64,000 nt of DNA, from the NCBI RefSeq assembly GCF_003402235.1, contig NZ_QEWO01000004.1, positions 434,001 to 498,000 of the forward strand. The letters are read 5' to 3'. Positions 50,336-58,468 of this stretch are shown here, one piece after another. Positions within the stretch are counted from its first letter, which is position 1. Every line of letters begins with the position of its first letter. The notes below the pieces were generated by a model that worked only from the letters and a program-made list of their open reading frames with translations, did no database searches and was not told where the DNA came from. The position numbers were made by a program, and so were the translations under genes. The stretch is from Parahaliea mediterranea (GTDB lineage Bacteria > Pseudomonadota > Gammaproteobacteria > Pseudomonadales > Halieaceae).

Positions 50336-52552
50336 TCAGTAATCGAAAATAATATCCAATCCATAGGTTCTAGGTTCGTTCCAGGCAACAGCACTCCCAA
50401 TACCAGCAGTGAATCGATGGGCTTCATACTCGCTATCGATAAGATTGTTAGCCCACAGCGCAAAGCGAAGGCTACCGTTGTAAAATTCGTCAAAACCAAT
50501 GCTTAATCTAGCGTTGACCAGACCAAAGTCATCACGAGTCCAGAATTCCTTAATAGTTGGGTCTGCAGTGGTGCTGGCACTCATGTAGGTTTCATCCTGC
50601 CAGCTGTAGGAAATGTAAAAGTCAGTGAGGCTGTTAGCCAGAGTATCAATGCTGTAATTAAGAGCGATGTTGTAAGCGTGTCGTGGGGCATAGGGTAGTG
50701 AGAACTGGCTTGTAATGTCAGAGCCATTGGCAGGATTTAATACTTCTTCTATGGTCCAATCCAAAAAAGCATAATCGACGCTGATCTGTAAGTTCTGTGT
50801 TAGCTGCATCAGCATATCCAGCTCAAATCCGCTAATCTCAGCAGAGCCTGCGTTATATGTATTAACCACCTGTATCTGCGCTGGGTCTGGAGACAAATCC
50901 AACTGCATGTCCTGGTAATCAGAGAGAAATACAGCGGTGTTGAGACGAAGCCGGCGATCTAGCCAGTATGATTTTATCCCTAATTCATAGCTGGTTATTT
51001 CTTCTGGGTCATAGGAGATGGTGAAGTCTGCAGAGGACTCTGCAAGGCCGCCCGACTTGTAAGCTGTAGATACTCTGGCGTAGCCAACTAAGTCATCAGT
51101 CCACTGATACTGAATAGACAACGATGGGTCAAAGCTTTCGTAATCGACTGCTTTCTCGACATCGACATCGACCGGAAAAGTGCTGCTGTACTCAAACACT
51201 TCGGCTGACAGATCACGGACACCGGAACGTGTATCCTCCGTATAACGCATCCCAAAAGTAAAGGTTAAACGATCATCGAGAACATGTGGCGTATAGGCCC
51301 CTTGACCATAGACAGCTCTGGATTCATTGTCAGTGGTAACATATCGGTGATAACGTAAATTGAGCGGTGATGGGATATTGTTGCCGGGGTCAAAGTTGTC
51401 TTGCAGGTCGAGCAATCCTAGAGTTTGGGCGTGGCTCGCGCTGTCGGAAAAATAGTACAGTCCAGTCACATATTCCAAGCGCTGATCGAGTGCATTGCCT
51501 ACCAACTGAAATTCCTGGGAAAACTGTCTACTTTTAATATCATCCATTGACGTGTAGTAAGAATATACGAAGGCAGCATCCATGTAGTCCTGATAGTACA
51601 CCGACTCCAGTTCACTGTAGTGGGAGATGGATTCCAATTGAAGTTTCTCGGATATCGACCAATCAAGTGTTAACGTATGTCCCGTAGTCTCGGTGTCACC
51701 GAGTTCCATGTCTGCAGCACGTGGTGTCTTTGTATGGGGGGAAGTCGGATAGGTCGGCGATGCAAGCAGGTCATTCTGATAGTAGATGGGTGACGATTCT
51801 AGTTCAGTGTTTTCAAATGCATAATCTATGCTGAACTGATCGGTTAAATCTGTACGAGCTGAAAATCGAAATCCCTGTTGCCGATTCTCACCGTAGTCTG
51901 GCGAGCCACCTATATTATCGACGTAGCCGTCTTTATCGCTGCTCACATAAGAAAATTTGGTAGCGATACCCGCCATTTCAGGAAGGTCTACAACGCTGAG
52001 ACTACGCCAGTAATCGCGATTTCCAATACTCAATGATTGCTTAAATCCCAGTTCCCCGGCTGGCTTCTCTGTGATGATATTGACCGCGCCTCCGGTGGTG
52101 TTTCGTCCATAGAGCGTGCCCTGTGGGCCGCGCAGAACCTCTACCCGCTCAATATCGGCTAGATCCATAGTTACTGATTGGGGACGCACCATGTACACGC
52201 CATCAATGTAGACGCCGACGGCCCCTTCACGCGTTATTTGTCCAACATCATTGGCGCCCTGTCCACGCATATACATTATCAGTGCATCACTGCTGCTCGG
52301 GTACACAGAAAAATTCAACGCGGGAAGTGTAGTGGCAAGTTTCGCAAAATCGTTTGCTCCTTTGAGTTCTAATGTGTGATTGTTATAGGCAGATATTGCA
52401 ATAGGAATGTCTTGAGTCGATTCACTGCGTTTCTGCGCCGTTACGACAACCTCCTCCAGTCGTAAGTTGTTTTCTGCTACAACTGGCAAGCTGAATCCAA
52501 GAGCAATGACCTGAGGAACTATTGAGGGTAAGAATTTATGGCATTGCGGCAT
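50336..52552 (-). CDS. TonB-dependent outer-membrane receptor
   Basis: The ~738-aa protein has a signal peptide, the plug domain (LEEVVVTAQKRSESTQDIPIAISAY ... YMRGQGANDVGQITREGAVGVYIDGVYMVRPQ ... LADIERVEVLRGPQGTLYGRNTTGGAVNIITEKP) and a 22-strand barrel ending in aromatic Y. The EVVVTAQKR TonB box and overall style match the large family of marine and sphingomonad receptors that import organic molecules rather than siderophores. The start at 52552 has GGAG at seven-base spacing. It is divergent from the LuxR gene, whose intergenic region holds two dyads. Confidence 0.92.
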   Translation of the reverse strand: MPQCHKFLPSIVPQVIALGFSLPVVAENNLRLEEVVVTAQKRSESTQDIPIAISAYNNHTLELKGANDFAKLATTLPALNFSVYPSSSDALIMYMRGQGANDVGQITREGAVGVYIDGVYMVRPQSVTMDLADIERVEVLRGPQGTLYGRNTTGGAVNIITEKPAGELGFKQSLSIGNRDYWRSLSVVDLPEMAGIATKFSYVSSDKDGYVDNIGGSPDYGENRQQGFRFSARTDLTDQFSIDYAFENTELESSPIYYQNDLLASPTYPTSPHTKTPRAADMELGDTETTGHTLTLDWSISEKLQLESISHYSELESVYYQDYMDAAFVYSYYTSMDDIKSRQFSQEFQLVGNALDQRLEYVTGLYYFSDSASHAQTLGLLDLQDNFDPGNNIPSPLNLRYHRYVTTDNESRAVYGQGAYTPHVLDDRLTFTFGMRYTEDTRSGVRDLSAEVFEYSSTFPVDVDVEKAVDYESFDPSLSIQYQWTDDLVGYARVSTAYKSGGLAESSADFTISYDPEEITSYELGIKSYWLDRRLRLNTAVFLSDYQDMQLDLSPDPAQIQVVNTYNAGSAEISGFELDMLMQLTQNLQISVDYAFLDWTIEEVLNPANGSDITSQFSLPYAPRHAYNIALNYSIDTLANSLTDFYISYSWQDETYMSASTTADPTIKEFWTRDDFGLVNARLSIGFDEFYNGSLRFALWANNLIDSEYEAHRFTAGIGSAVAWNEPRTYGLDIIFDY

Positions 52553-52682
52553 ATCCAATCTCCACGCGTATTTTTTATGTGACGCCAGCTTTTCTCGGGT
52601 TTGACCCGTCCTCCGCTCTTGGCAGTGAACTGGTATTACCGTAGTGGCTTGCTTAGGTACTCTATTAGCGTATGGCCCACGG

Positions 52683-52702
52683 CGCATGAGCCATTTGGCC
52701 CA
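52683..52702. promoter_or_regulatory. Shared motif GCCA-TT-TGGC, copy 1 (receptor/LuxR promoter)
   Basis: ATGRGCCATTTGGCCYA occurs here (from 52685) and again at 55163-55179 upstream of the OYE-type gene. Its core is a dyad, GCCA-TT-TGGC. It lies between the receptor and LuxR genes, 50 bp before the LuxR start. Confidence 0.6.
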
Positions 52703-52712
52703 CTCCGGGTTA

Positions 52713-52731
52713 CTATTGTCAGTGACAATAG
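52713..52731. promoter_or_regulatory. Perfect 19-bp dyad CTATTGTC-AGT-GACAATAG
   Basis: Both 8-bp arms are perfect complements around a 3-bp centre. It ends 17 bp before the LuxR start and probably overlaps its promoter. Its length fits a LuxR-type or other dimer operator. Confidence 0.65.
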
Positions 52732-52748
52732 AAAAGTTGGAGCGGTGT

Positions 52749-53879
52749 ATGCCTGATCTCTTTGAGAGGTTGATGTCGGCTATTTATCAAGGGCCACTCG
52801 AACCAAAGCCTTGGCTAAGCTTTACTGAGCTGCTAAGGACTCATTTGGATGCTACAGCTGTAGCACTTGTTCTCATGCCGAGCAGTAGTGACCGCATAGA
52901 GATTAGCGTAAGAGCCGATGCAGAAGATTGTGATTTTGACTGGGTCGTGCTCAATCGTCTTTACAACGAACACTATTTAGATATAGACCCTACCAGGTCG
53001 AGCGACGTTCAACCAGGTGAGTTCCGCGACGTTTCAAACTATCGAGATTCACGGTATTACACGGAGTTTCTGCTGCCACTGGGCATCCATCATGCGTTTC
53101 GAATGAGCTTTTCTGAACCAGGGGGAATGCGTTGTTGGATATCCGCGGCTAGAACGGCAAAAAACATGCCGTTTGATCAGAGTGTTCGTGATTTATTGGT
53201 CCGAATCGCGCCTCACCTGGAACGGGCGATGACAGTATTTTCCCAACTAAAACTGAGTGAAAGCAAGGCCGAACTTTACCAGCACATGACGTCACGGCTG
53301 AACATTGGTTTGGTCTTGCTTAATGATAGAGGATTGGTAATTGATCGCAACGATATCGCCACACAATTACTCGAAGATAGCGGTGTTGTATCGTTACGCT
53401 CCGAACGCCTTAAGGCCAGTTCAGCTACTGACAACAGGATTCTACAGAATTCAATTAATGAGTTACTATCGTTGCGTAATAGCGGTCAAGAGGCAGTAAA
53501 ATTATGCCGCTTTGATCGTGATAGCGAGTATCTTGTCTCTGCGTTACTGCGCGTCATTCCGCAGCACGCTTATTTCTACGGAGAAATGGCGCCGGCGATA
53601 GCAATCTATTTGTCAAATTTGTATTTGAGCGGGAGTAATAGTTGTGGTCGTGCCACATCAATTCGATTAATTTCAGATCTATTTGGATTAACTCAAGCGG
53701 AATCTCGCCTTGCGCTATTGCTGGCCGATGGTAAATCGTTGGCGGAAATAGCTGAAGAACTTTCTATATCCGAGAGAACTGCCCGGAATCATTCAAAGAA
53801 TATTTATGAGAAAACCGGGATAAATCGACAAGCCAACTTAGTTCGGCTGATCTATCAGAGCGTCGTATTGCTGAGTTAA
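52749..53879 (+). CDS. LuxR-type HTH transcriptional regulator
   Basis: The 376-aa protein has a C-terminal LuxR/GerE helix-turn-helix (LTQAESRLALLLADGKSLAEIAEELSISERTARNHSKNIYEKTGINRQANLV). The N-terminal ~300 residues have two segments reminiscent of PAS/GAF sensor folds (LFERLMSAIYQGPLEPKPWLSFTELLR ... ; MTSRLNIGLVLLNDRGLVIDRNDIATQLLEDS), and no autoinducer-binding or response-receiver domain. It is divergent from the receptor, and its stop overlaps that of the OYE-type gene (TTAA). It probably controls both neighbours. The start at 52749 has GGAG upstream. Confidence 0.87.
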   Translation: MPDLFERLMSAIYQGPLEPKPWLSFTELLRTHLDATAVALVLMPSSSDRIEISVRADAEDCDFDWVVLNRLYNEHYLDIDPTRSSDVQPGEFRDVSNYRDSRYYTEFLLPLGIHHAFRMSFSEPGGMRCWISAARTAKNMPFDQSVRDLLVRIAPHLERAMTVFSQLKLSESKAELYQHMTSRLNIGLVLLNDRGLVIDRNDIATQLLEDSGVVSLRSERLKASSATDNRILQNSINELLSLRNSGQEAVKLCRFDRDSEYLVSALLRVIPQHAYFYGEMAPAIAIYLSNLYLSGSNSCGRATSIRLISDLFGLTQAESRLALLLADGKSLAEIAEELSISERTARNHSKNIYEKTGINRQANLVRLIYQSVVLLS

Positions 53880-55099
53880 ACAGCACATTTCGTTGACTGA
53901 TTAAGTACGCAGTGCACTCCCTGTGGGCTATACACTAAAGCCACACACTGATTACAGTGAGTACACCCGTTTGTGTAATCGCTGTTCTGTAGCAGGTTGT
54001 TCATAAAGTTGGGGTCTTTAATTAATGCCCTTCCCATCGCTACAAACTCGAACCCTTCCTTCATAGCTTCGATTGCTGAGGCTGGGCTACTTACGCCTCC
54101 TAGATAGACCAACGGGCAATCCACTACCGAGCGTAATTTTTTTGCCAATTCCATGAAGTAAAGTTCATGGTAGGGAGTTGCCCGGTACTGCATGTGGCCA
54201 AACAACTTCAAGGCGATCTTGCTAATTGGATTCTTCTGAAGTCTAGCCATTGCAGGTATCGGGCTATCACCTCTGAACATAAATGATGTGTCACCGGAAC
54301 TCCTGCCTCCACTGGTGACTATGGCATCAATTCCCGCGTCTTCCAGTCGGCGACCGATTCCAAGGTAGTCCTCAATTCTAAGACCATTTTTGGCAGCATC
54401 ATCAAGGTTAATCTTTGCGATAACAGCAGCGTTATTACCGACTGCCTTTTTGACTCCTTTGACTATAGATAAAGGTAGTCGCATGCGGTTTTCTGCACTT
54501 CCGCCGTACTGGTCGCGTCGTCGGTTATGGTCTGGGCTAAGAAACTGGTTGAGAAGATAGCCGTGGCCCATTTGTATTTCCACGCAATCAAAACCAGCCT
54601 TGACGGCAACCTCGGCTGCGCCGCAGTAATCCCCCAGAAGGCTTTGGATCTGCTTCTGGGACATGCTGATTGCAAATGGTCTACCATTCGGCGCTCCCAA
54701 CTTGTTGAATTGAAATGAGGGTGCCAAGGTGAAGCGAGTGCTTTGAGGTTTGTTCTGTTTGAAGAAGCCGCAGTGAGTCAATTGGGCGGATATCTTGGCT
54801 CCAGCTCTATGCACCTCGTCACAGAGCTCCTTGAGGCCGTGATGTAGGTCTGTGTGTAAATACATCTGGTTATCCAGATTACGTGCGTCCACAGATACAT
54901 TGCAGCAGCCAACAGTGGTCATGGCTACGCCGCCGCGAGCGATTTCTGTATGAAGATCTATTAGCGCCTTTGTCGGGTGTCCATTGGGCGTTTTCCCTTC
55001 GAAAGTTGCGGATTTTATCACTCGATTCTTGAGTATAATTGGACCTAATGCAGATGAGCTGGCCAAAATGTCTAACCCTTCAGCGGTCATGGTGGTCAT
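53876..55099 (-). CDS. Old yellow enzyme-type NADH:flavin oxidoreductase
   Basis: The 407-aa protein has the OYE TIM barrel: LKNRVIKSATFEGKTPNG at the FMN site, ISAQLTHCGFF, FDCVEIQMGHGYLLNQFLSPDHNRRRDQYGGSAENRMRL and VYLGGVSSPASAIEAMKEGFEFVAMGRALIKDPNF. The C-terminus has a Cys cluster (C379-x2-C382-x2-C385, plus C397 and C405) like the Fe-S motif of 2,4-dienoyl-CoA reductase-type proteins, but the large NAD-binding second half is missing. It would reduce an activated C=C bond. The start has AGGAAG. Confidence 0.88.
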   Translation of the reverse strand: MTTMTAEGLDILASSSALGPIILKNRVIKSATFEGKTPNGHPTKALIDLHTEIARGGVAMTTVGCCNVSVDARNLDNQMYLHTDLHHGLKELCDEVHRAGAKISAQLTHCGFFKQNKPQSTRFTLAPSFQFNKLGAPNGRPFAISMSQKQIQSLLGDYCGAAEVAVKAGFDCVEIQMGHGYLLNQFLSPDHNRRRDQYGGSAENRMRLPLSIVKGVKKAVGNNAAVIAKINLDDAAKNGLRIEDYLGIGRRLEDAGIDAIVTSGGRSSGDTSFMFRGDSPIPAMARLQKNPISKIALKLFGHMQYRATPYHELYFMELAKKLRSVVDCPLVYLGGVSSPASAIEAMKEGFEFVAMGRALIKDPNFMNNLLQNSDYTNGCTHCNQCVALVYSPQGVHCVLNQSTKCAV

Positions 55100-55161
55100 T
55101 TCACTTCCTAAGATTTACGGCGATTACCAATGGCCAGCTTAAGAGCGGCGCTATAGAGTCT

Positions 55162-55179
55162 CATGGGCCATTTGGCCTA
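55162..55179. promoter_or_regulatory. Shared motif GGCCA-TT-TGGCC, copy 2 (OYE-type gene promoter)
   Basis: ATGGGCCATTTGGCCTA lies 64 bp upstream of the OYE-type gene start. It is the better dyad of the two copies (5-bp arms, 2-bp centre) and shares 15 of 17 positions with the receptor/LuxR copy. Confidence 0.6.
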
Positions 55180-55374
55180 TCTGGATGACAGGGTCTGTTG
55201 GTCCATTGGGGGCATATCTAACTAAGACAAAATAAATATAACGTGCTGCAAGCCGGTGCCACTCAGCCTGTAGAACTTTATCTGCGGAAGGAACGAGTAC
55301 TAATTTTCGGCGAAGGTTTCGGCGCTGCGCATTAGAAATTCGTCAGTTTACCGAACTTCACCTAACACTAAATT

Positions 55375-55551
55375 ATGCGAGATTGGCTCGACGAAATGCC
55401 GCTGAGTCGTTGGTATGCTAAGAGACTGTCAGTTCGTCATGGCAAGCAATTCGAGGTCAGTCGTCGCAAGTACCGCTTACCGTTACCTATACTTCTAAAA
55501 GAAGATGGGGCAATTTGGCACGTGCTTAATCAACCACTACCTCTAACATAA
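55375..55551 (+). CDS. Short open frame, 58 codons, possibly a gene remnant
   Basis: The frame reads MRDWLDEMPLSRWYAKRLSV and ends ...PLPILLKEDGAIWHVLNQPLPLT. It is basic and has a second in-frame ATG at 55396. No ribosome-binding site is clear. The end has some likeness to the N-terminal region of tyrosine recombinases (LP-LL-EDG-x-W), but the match is too weak to call. Confidence 0.2.
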   Translation: MRDWLDEMPLSRWYAKRLSVRHGKQFEVSRRKYRLPLPILLKEDGAIWHVLNQPLPLT

Positions 55552-55639
55552 TCTCTTGCAGCTGCCATGACCACGATTCAACTTCTGAATCGTATAGTTA
55601 CTGGTGGAAGACCTCCCCTTAGGTGACGTGGGTGTTCAG

Positions 55640-56566
55640 CTATGAAACCGGAAGACTTCCGCCGATCTGTTTGGAGAGCACTTTTGTTGACGCAAGAAGT
55701 TCTTCGTAATATTGCTGAAGATCGCCTGCCGATACTTCGTCTTGCATGACATGCAATGAAATGAGGTACCGAGGTTGTTTATCTGGCCCAAAAACCGGTG
55801 CAATGATATGGCTTACACCGAGGTACTCTCCTGTCGAGAGTTCCTCAGCGGAGTAAATTCTTGTTCCTACAATGTCTGCGAGTTGATCAAGCTTCGTACG
55901 AAGAATGTCTTTGGGATTTTCTGCTTGTACAGAGGTCAATAGCTCGCGCAGCTGATTAATTGTCTCATTGACATTGTTTTGTATCCCGTGCACGGCTAGG
56001 CCTATTTTGCGAATATCGAACATAACTTTTTTCTGGTGTTTACCTCGCAGGTTTGGGTCATGCCACCGGACACTGTTTAACCATCTCTCTATATCTTCAT
56101 TAGAGCGCCAGGCCATCGCGATTGTGCCATGAGGAGGCTGGAGAGGGACGCTTACGCCTGGAGCAATTCCAAAGCTCTGCGTCGAGCCCACCGCCATTAT
56201 TACTTCTTGGCGATCAGCATTTATTCGAGCCAGCGTGCATCCAAAACCAAACTTTTCGTGAAGGCGATTTAGCTCATCGTTCGCAATACCGAGAAGAGGA
56301 AAGCTTCGAGCAACACCGTTTAGCAGGCGCAGTACTCCGAATCCTAATCGGTATGACCGGTCGTCAAGCCGCTCAACATAATTTTTCTCTCGCAAAGTCA
56401 TCAGGATGAGGGAAAGCGTTGAGGTGCTTAGATCTAGCCGCCTCGCTATTTCCACTGCGCTTAATCCCTCGGGTGTCGTTGCTAGAGTCTCTAGTATTGC
56501 AATGACCCTTGACGTAGGTGGCGAAGGCGCTACACTCATATCTATATTATTGGAATCAAAATCCAT
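55640..56566 (-). CDS. IclR family transcriptional regulator
   Basis: The ~299-308-aa protein has the IclR winged helix (SRVIAILETLATTPEGLSAVEIARRLDLSTSTLSLILMTLREKNYVERLDDRSYRLG) and the C-terminal effector domain (LLGIANDELNRLHEKFGFGCTLARINADRQEVIMAVG ... LISLHV). Start at 56566 or 56539; the latter would leave the operator-like dyad at 56551-56565 in the untranslated region. Neither has a good ribosome-binding site, so the messenger may be leaderless. It is divergent from the PhyH-type oxygenase with almost no space between, and so probably controls it. Confidence 0.88.
   Translation of the reverse strand: MDFDSNNIDMSVAPSPPTSRVIAILETLATTPEGLSAVEIARRLDLSTSTLSLILMTLREKNYVERLDDRSYRLGFGVLRLLNGVARSFPLLGIANDELNRLHEKFGFGCTLARINADRQEVIMAVGSTQSFGIAPGVSVPLQPPHGTIAMAWRSNEDIERWLNSVRWHDPNLRGKHQKKVMFDIRKIGLAVHGIQNNVNETINQLRELLTSVQAENPKDILRTKLDQLADIVGTRIYSAEELSTGEYLGVSHIIAPVFGPDKQPRYLISLHVMQDEVSAGDLQQYYEELLASTKVLSKQIGGSLPVS
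56551..56565. promoter_or_regulatory. IclR-type operator candidate TGGAATCAAAATCCA
   Basis: This 15-bp dyad agrees with the IclR-family consensus TGGAAATNATTTCCA at 10 of 14 fixed positions, including both TGGA/TCCA ends. It lies between the IclR and PhyH-type genes. Confidence 0.6.
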
Positions 56567-56595
56567 ATATTAGGATAAATAAAAAAGGGTGTCAA

Positions 56596-57876
56596 ATGTT
56601 TGGTGAAGTTAAAAGAGATATGAATGTTGGGGACCTTAGTGGGTGGGGTTTAAAGGCTTGGGATTTTGATGAGTTTCATCGAGTAGAACTCCCAGCTCGA
56701 CTGAAATCCGGGGTCAATGACAAAGTGGCTTGGGATTTGGAGGGTGTACCTCCTTTCTCAATTACTCTCCCTGATGGGCGCGCTTATAGTTATGCGCTGG
56801 TTCGGGGGTGGGTCAAAATTACACAGGGGATACATGCGGATGCACAGTGTGTGATTGAGATTCAAGAGCGCGCATGGCAAAACTACGTTCATGAGTTGCG
56901 GACGACGTCATCATTGATCCTGTCACAAGCCGTGAGCTTTCTACGTGGGAGTATCGACGATTGGCGCACCTGGGCTCCTGCCATTCAGTGTATGTACTCT
57001 GGGCGGGAAATCTTTGATCCATCACTACCTCTTCTGTCCATGGACGGTACACCTCTGGACCTGAAAAAGGCCTTCTATTATGGAGATGAACCTGAGGAGA
57101 TGTCCCACTTCCTTCGAACGGCAGGCTATTTGGTAATCCGAGGGGCTATGGCTCATCGTTACGAGGAAATAGCAATTGAAATAGATCGGATTCGTTCGGA
57201 GTCTAGCGAAGGGGAGATATTCTCATGGTGGACTCAGAACCTGGACACAGAGCAACGGTTTCCGTACAGGCTTATGTTTATTTCAGAGCGTTCGTCTCTT
57301 ATCAGGTCTCTAATGGATGATGACGCTACTGTTCGAGATATTGTTGCCCTTTCGAAGAGAAATCTTGTCCCTCTACATGACCGCGGGCAGGGCGCTATGA
57401 CGGTGCTGAAGCCCTTCGGTGAGGGAGCGAAACTGGCGCCGAGTATCGCAGGCAATCTCGGCTGGCACGCTGACTGTGGTCTCGGGGGCTGTAATATCAT
57501 GTGTCCCTCTATCAATATCGGAATTCATCTAGATGCGGCGGGATCACAAAGCTCTCAGTTGTGGGCGCTCGCAGGCACTCATGGCCGCTCTGTCCACAAT
57601 ACGGCGCTGATGGGGACTGACCACCCGCGTGCGGTCCCCTTAGATACATCACCTGGCGACGTGACCGTCCATTACTCTTGTTTGATGCATGCGGGCCCGC
57701 CACCAACTGGCCCCAACCAACGGCGTACGCTTTACTTGCCATTTTACGCCCCGGAAACCCTGCAGCTCCTGGGGCGATTCCAAAGCTTTGAGCAAGTTCT
57801 TCCAGGATATGGTACCGGGGATATTCCAAGTCTCGATCAAGTCGCCAAAGAGCAAACAACGCATGGTATTAGTTAA
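56596..57876 (+). CDS. PhyH-type 2-oxoglutarate oxygenase with N-terminal SCP2-like domain
   Basis: The 426-aa protein has two parts. Residues ~10-145 look like an SCP2/sterol-carrier fold (PFSITLPDGRAYSYALVRGWVKITQGIHADAQCVIEIQERAWQNYVHEL). Residues ~165-400 look like phytanoyl-CoA dioxygenase: GWHADCGLGG gives the iron ligands H291 and D293, MHAGPPPTGPNQRRTLYLPFY gives the distal H365 and the 2-oxoglutarate Arg (R376 or R377). PhyH proteins hydroxylate fatty acyl or other hydrophobic substrates with Fe(II), O2 and 2-oxoglutarate. The fusion suggests that the SCP2-like part delivers a lipid or sterol. The start at 56596 (MFGEVK) follows AAGGGTG. Confidence 0.78.
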   Translation: MFGEVKRDMNVGDLSGWGLKAWDFDEFHRVELPARLKSGVNDKVAWDLEGVPPFSITLPDGRAYSYALVRGWVKITQGIHADAQCVIEIQERAWQNYVHELRTTSSLILSQAVSFLRGSIDDWRTWAPAIQCMYSGREIFDPSLPLLSMDGTPLDLKKAFYYGDEPEEMSHFLRTAGYLVIRGAMAHRYEEIAIEIDRIRSESSEGEIFSWWTQNLDTEQRFPYRLMFISERSSLIRSLMDDDATVRDIVALSKRNLVPLHDRGQGAMTVLKPFGEGAKLAPSIAGNLGWHADCGLGGCNIMCPSINIGIHLDAAGSQSSQLWALAGTHGRSVHNTALMGTDHPRAVPLDTSPGDVTVHYSCLMHAGPPPTGPNQRRTLYLPFYAPETLQLLGRFQSFEQVLPGYGTGDIPSLDQVAKEQTTHGIS

Positions 57877-58445
57877 GGATGGTCACGGATAGTAAAATTT
57901 CTACCAGAAAATTTAGATACAGTGATAAATTTATAATCCTGAAACATAGATGCGGATAAATGTAAGTATCCAATGCGGGAGAGATGCACGTTTACACTCG
58001 GATTCAATCCAATTTGTTGGCAAATTGGATTGAATCCTACTTTAAAATATCATCCATAGTGGAATTAAAAAATATGGATTTGTAATGCACGATTCCAGCA
58101 TTACAAGCGGAATCTAGAGTTAATTTGTCTTACTTTATTAATTTCTCTGCATGCACAGTTACATGAAATGTTGCGGTTTGATGCCGATCCGAAGCTTAGC
58201 AAAGTGATTTTTTCAGAAATCAATTCAGATAGGAATTGGTGCTGAGTTTGTGCCCGCGACACTGTAGATAATCTGTCCGCTTTGAGGACGATGAGGACCG
58301 AACAGAATGCACCACTTGGCCGGTTCCAAAGGCGGTAACTTTTCTAATTCGACACCCCTTCGCTGAATCTGGCGGCAACGCTATCTGCCACGAAGACAAT
58401 TACAACCAGATAATTTGATTTACGAAGGTGGTGAACCTACAAATG
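57877..58445. other. Right end of the element, no intact gene
   Basis: AT-rich, no credible open frame. It contains the perfect hairpin at 58000-58037 and the inverted subterminal 12-mer at 58406-58417. On the minus strand, 58205-58370 can be read as short open pieces (for example LPPLEPAKWCILFGPHRP) broken by a stop and a frame change; they may be gene remains, unidentified. Confidence 0.45.
58000..58037. other. Perfect 17-bp inverted repeat with 4-nt loop
   Basis: GGATTCAATCCAATTTG is followed by TTGG and the exact complement. It lies 124 bp after the PhyH-type gene. It could be a terminator-type or processing hairpin, although no T-run follows, or a recombinase site. Confidence 0.8.
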
Positions 58446-58468
58446 CCCACTAGGTAATTAAGATACCC
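58446..58468 (-). repeat. Right terminal inverted repeat
   Basis: Complement of this segment starts GGGTATCTTAATTACCTAG and matches the left end at 17 of 23 positions. Confidence 0.7.

Larger units (their letters stand above)
55100..55639. other. Intergenic region, 540 bp, inside the element
   Basis: It holds the second copy of the shared promoter motif and a short open frame (55375-55551). Nothing else is recognised. The low coding content may mark a deleted gene. Confidence 0.5.
49518..58468. mobile_element. Transposon-like element, ~9 kb, with TIRs and 8-bp target duplication
   Basis: The block has much lower GC and a different codon usage from both flanks. Its left tip (49518) and right tip (58468, complement) both read GGGTATC and continue with the shared pattern GGGTATCNNAATTANCTNG. 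The eight bases outside each tip are the same: AAATAAAA at 49510-49517 and at 58469-58476. Removing the element and one copy restores an A-tract next to the FKBP terminator hairpin. It holds seven genes or so but no recognisable transposase or integrase, so it would be a non-autonomous or decayed unit. Duplications of 8 bp are known in several IS families (for example IS6, IS66, ISL3, IS1595); the family here is not identified. Confidence 0.75.
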
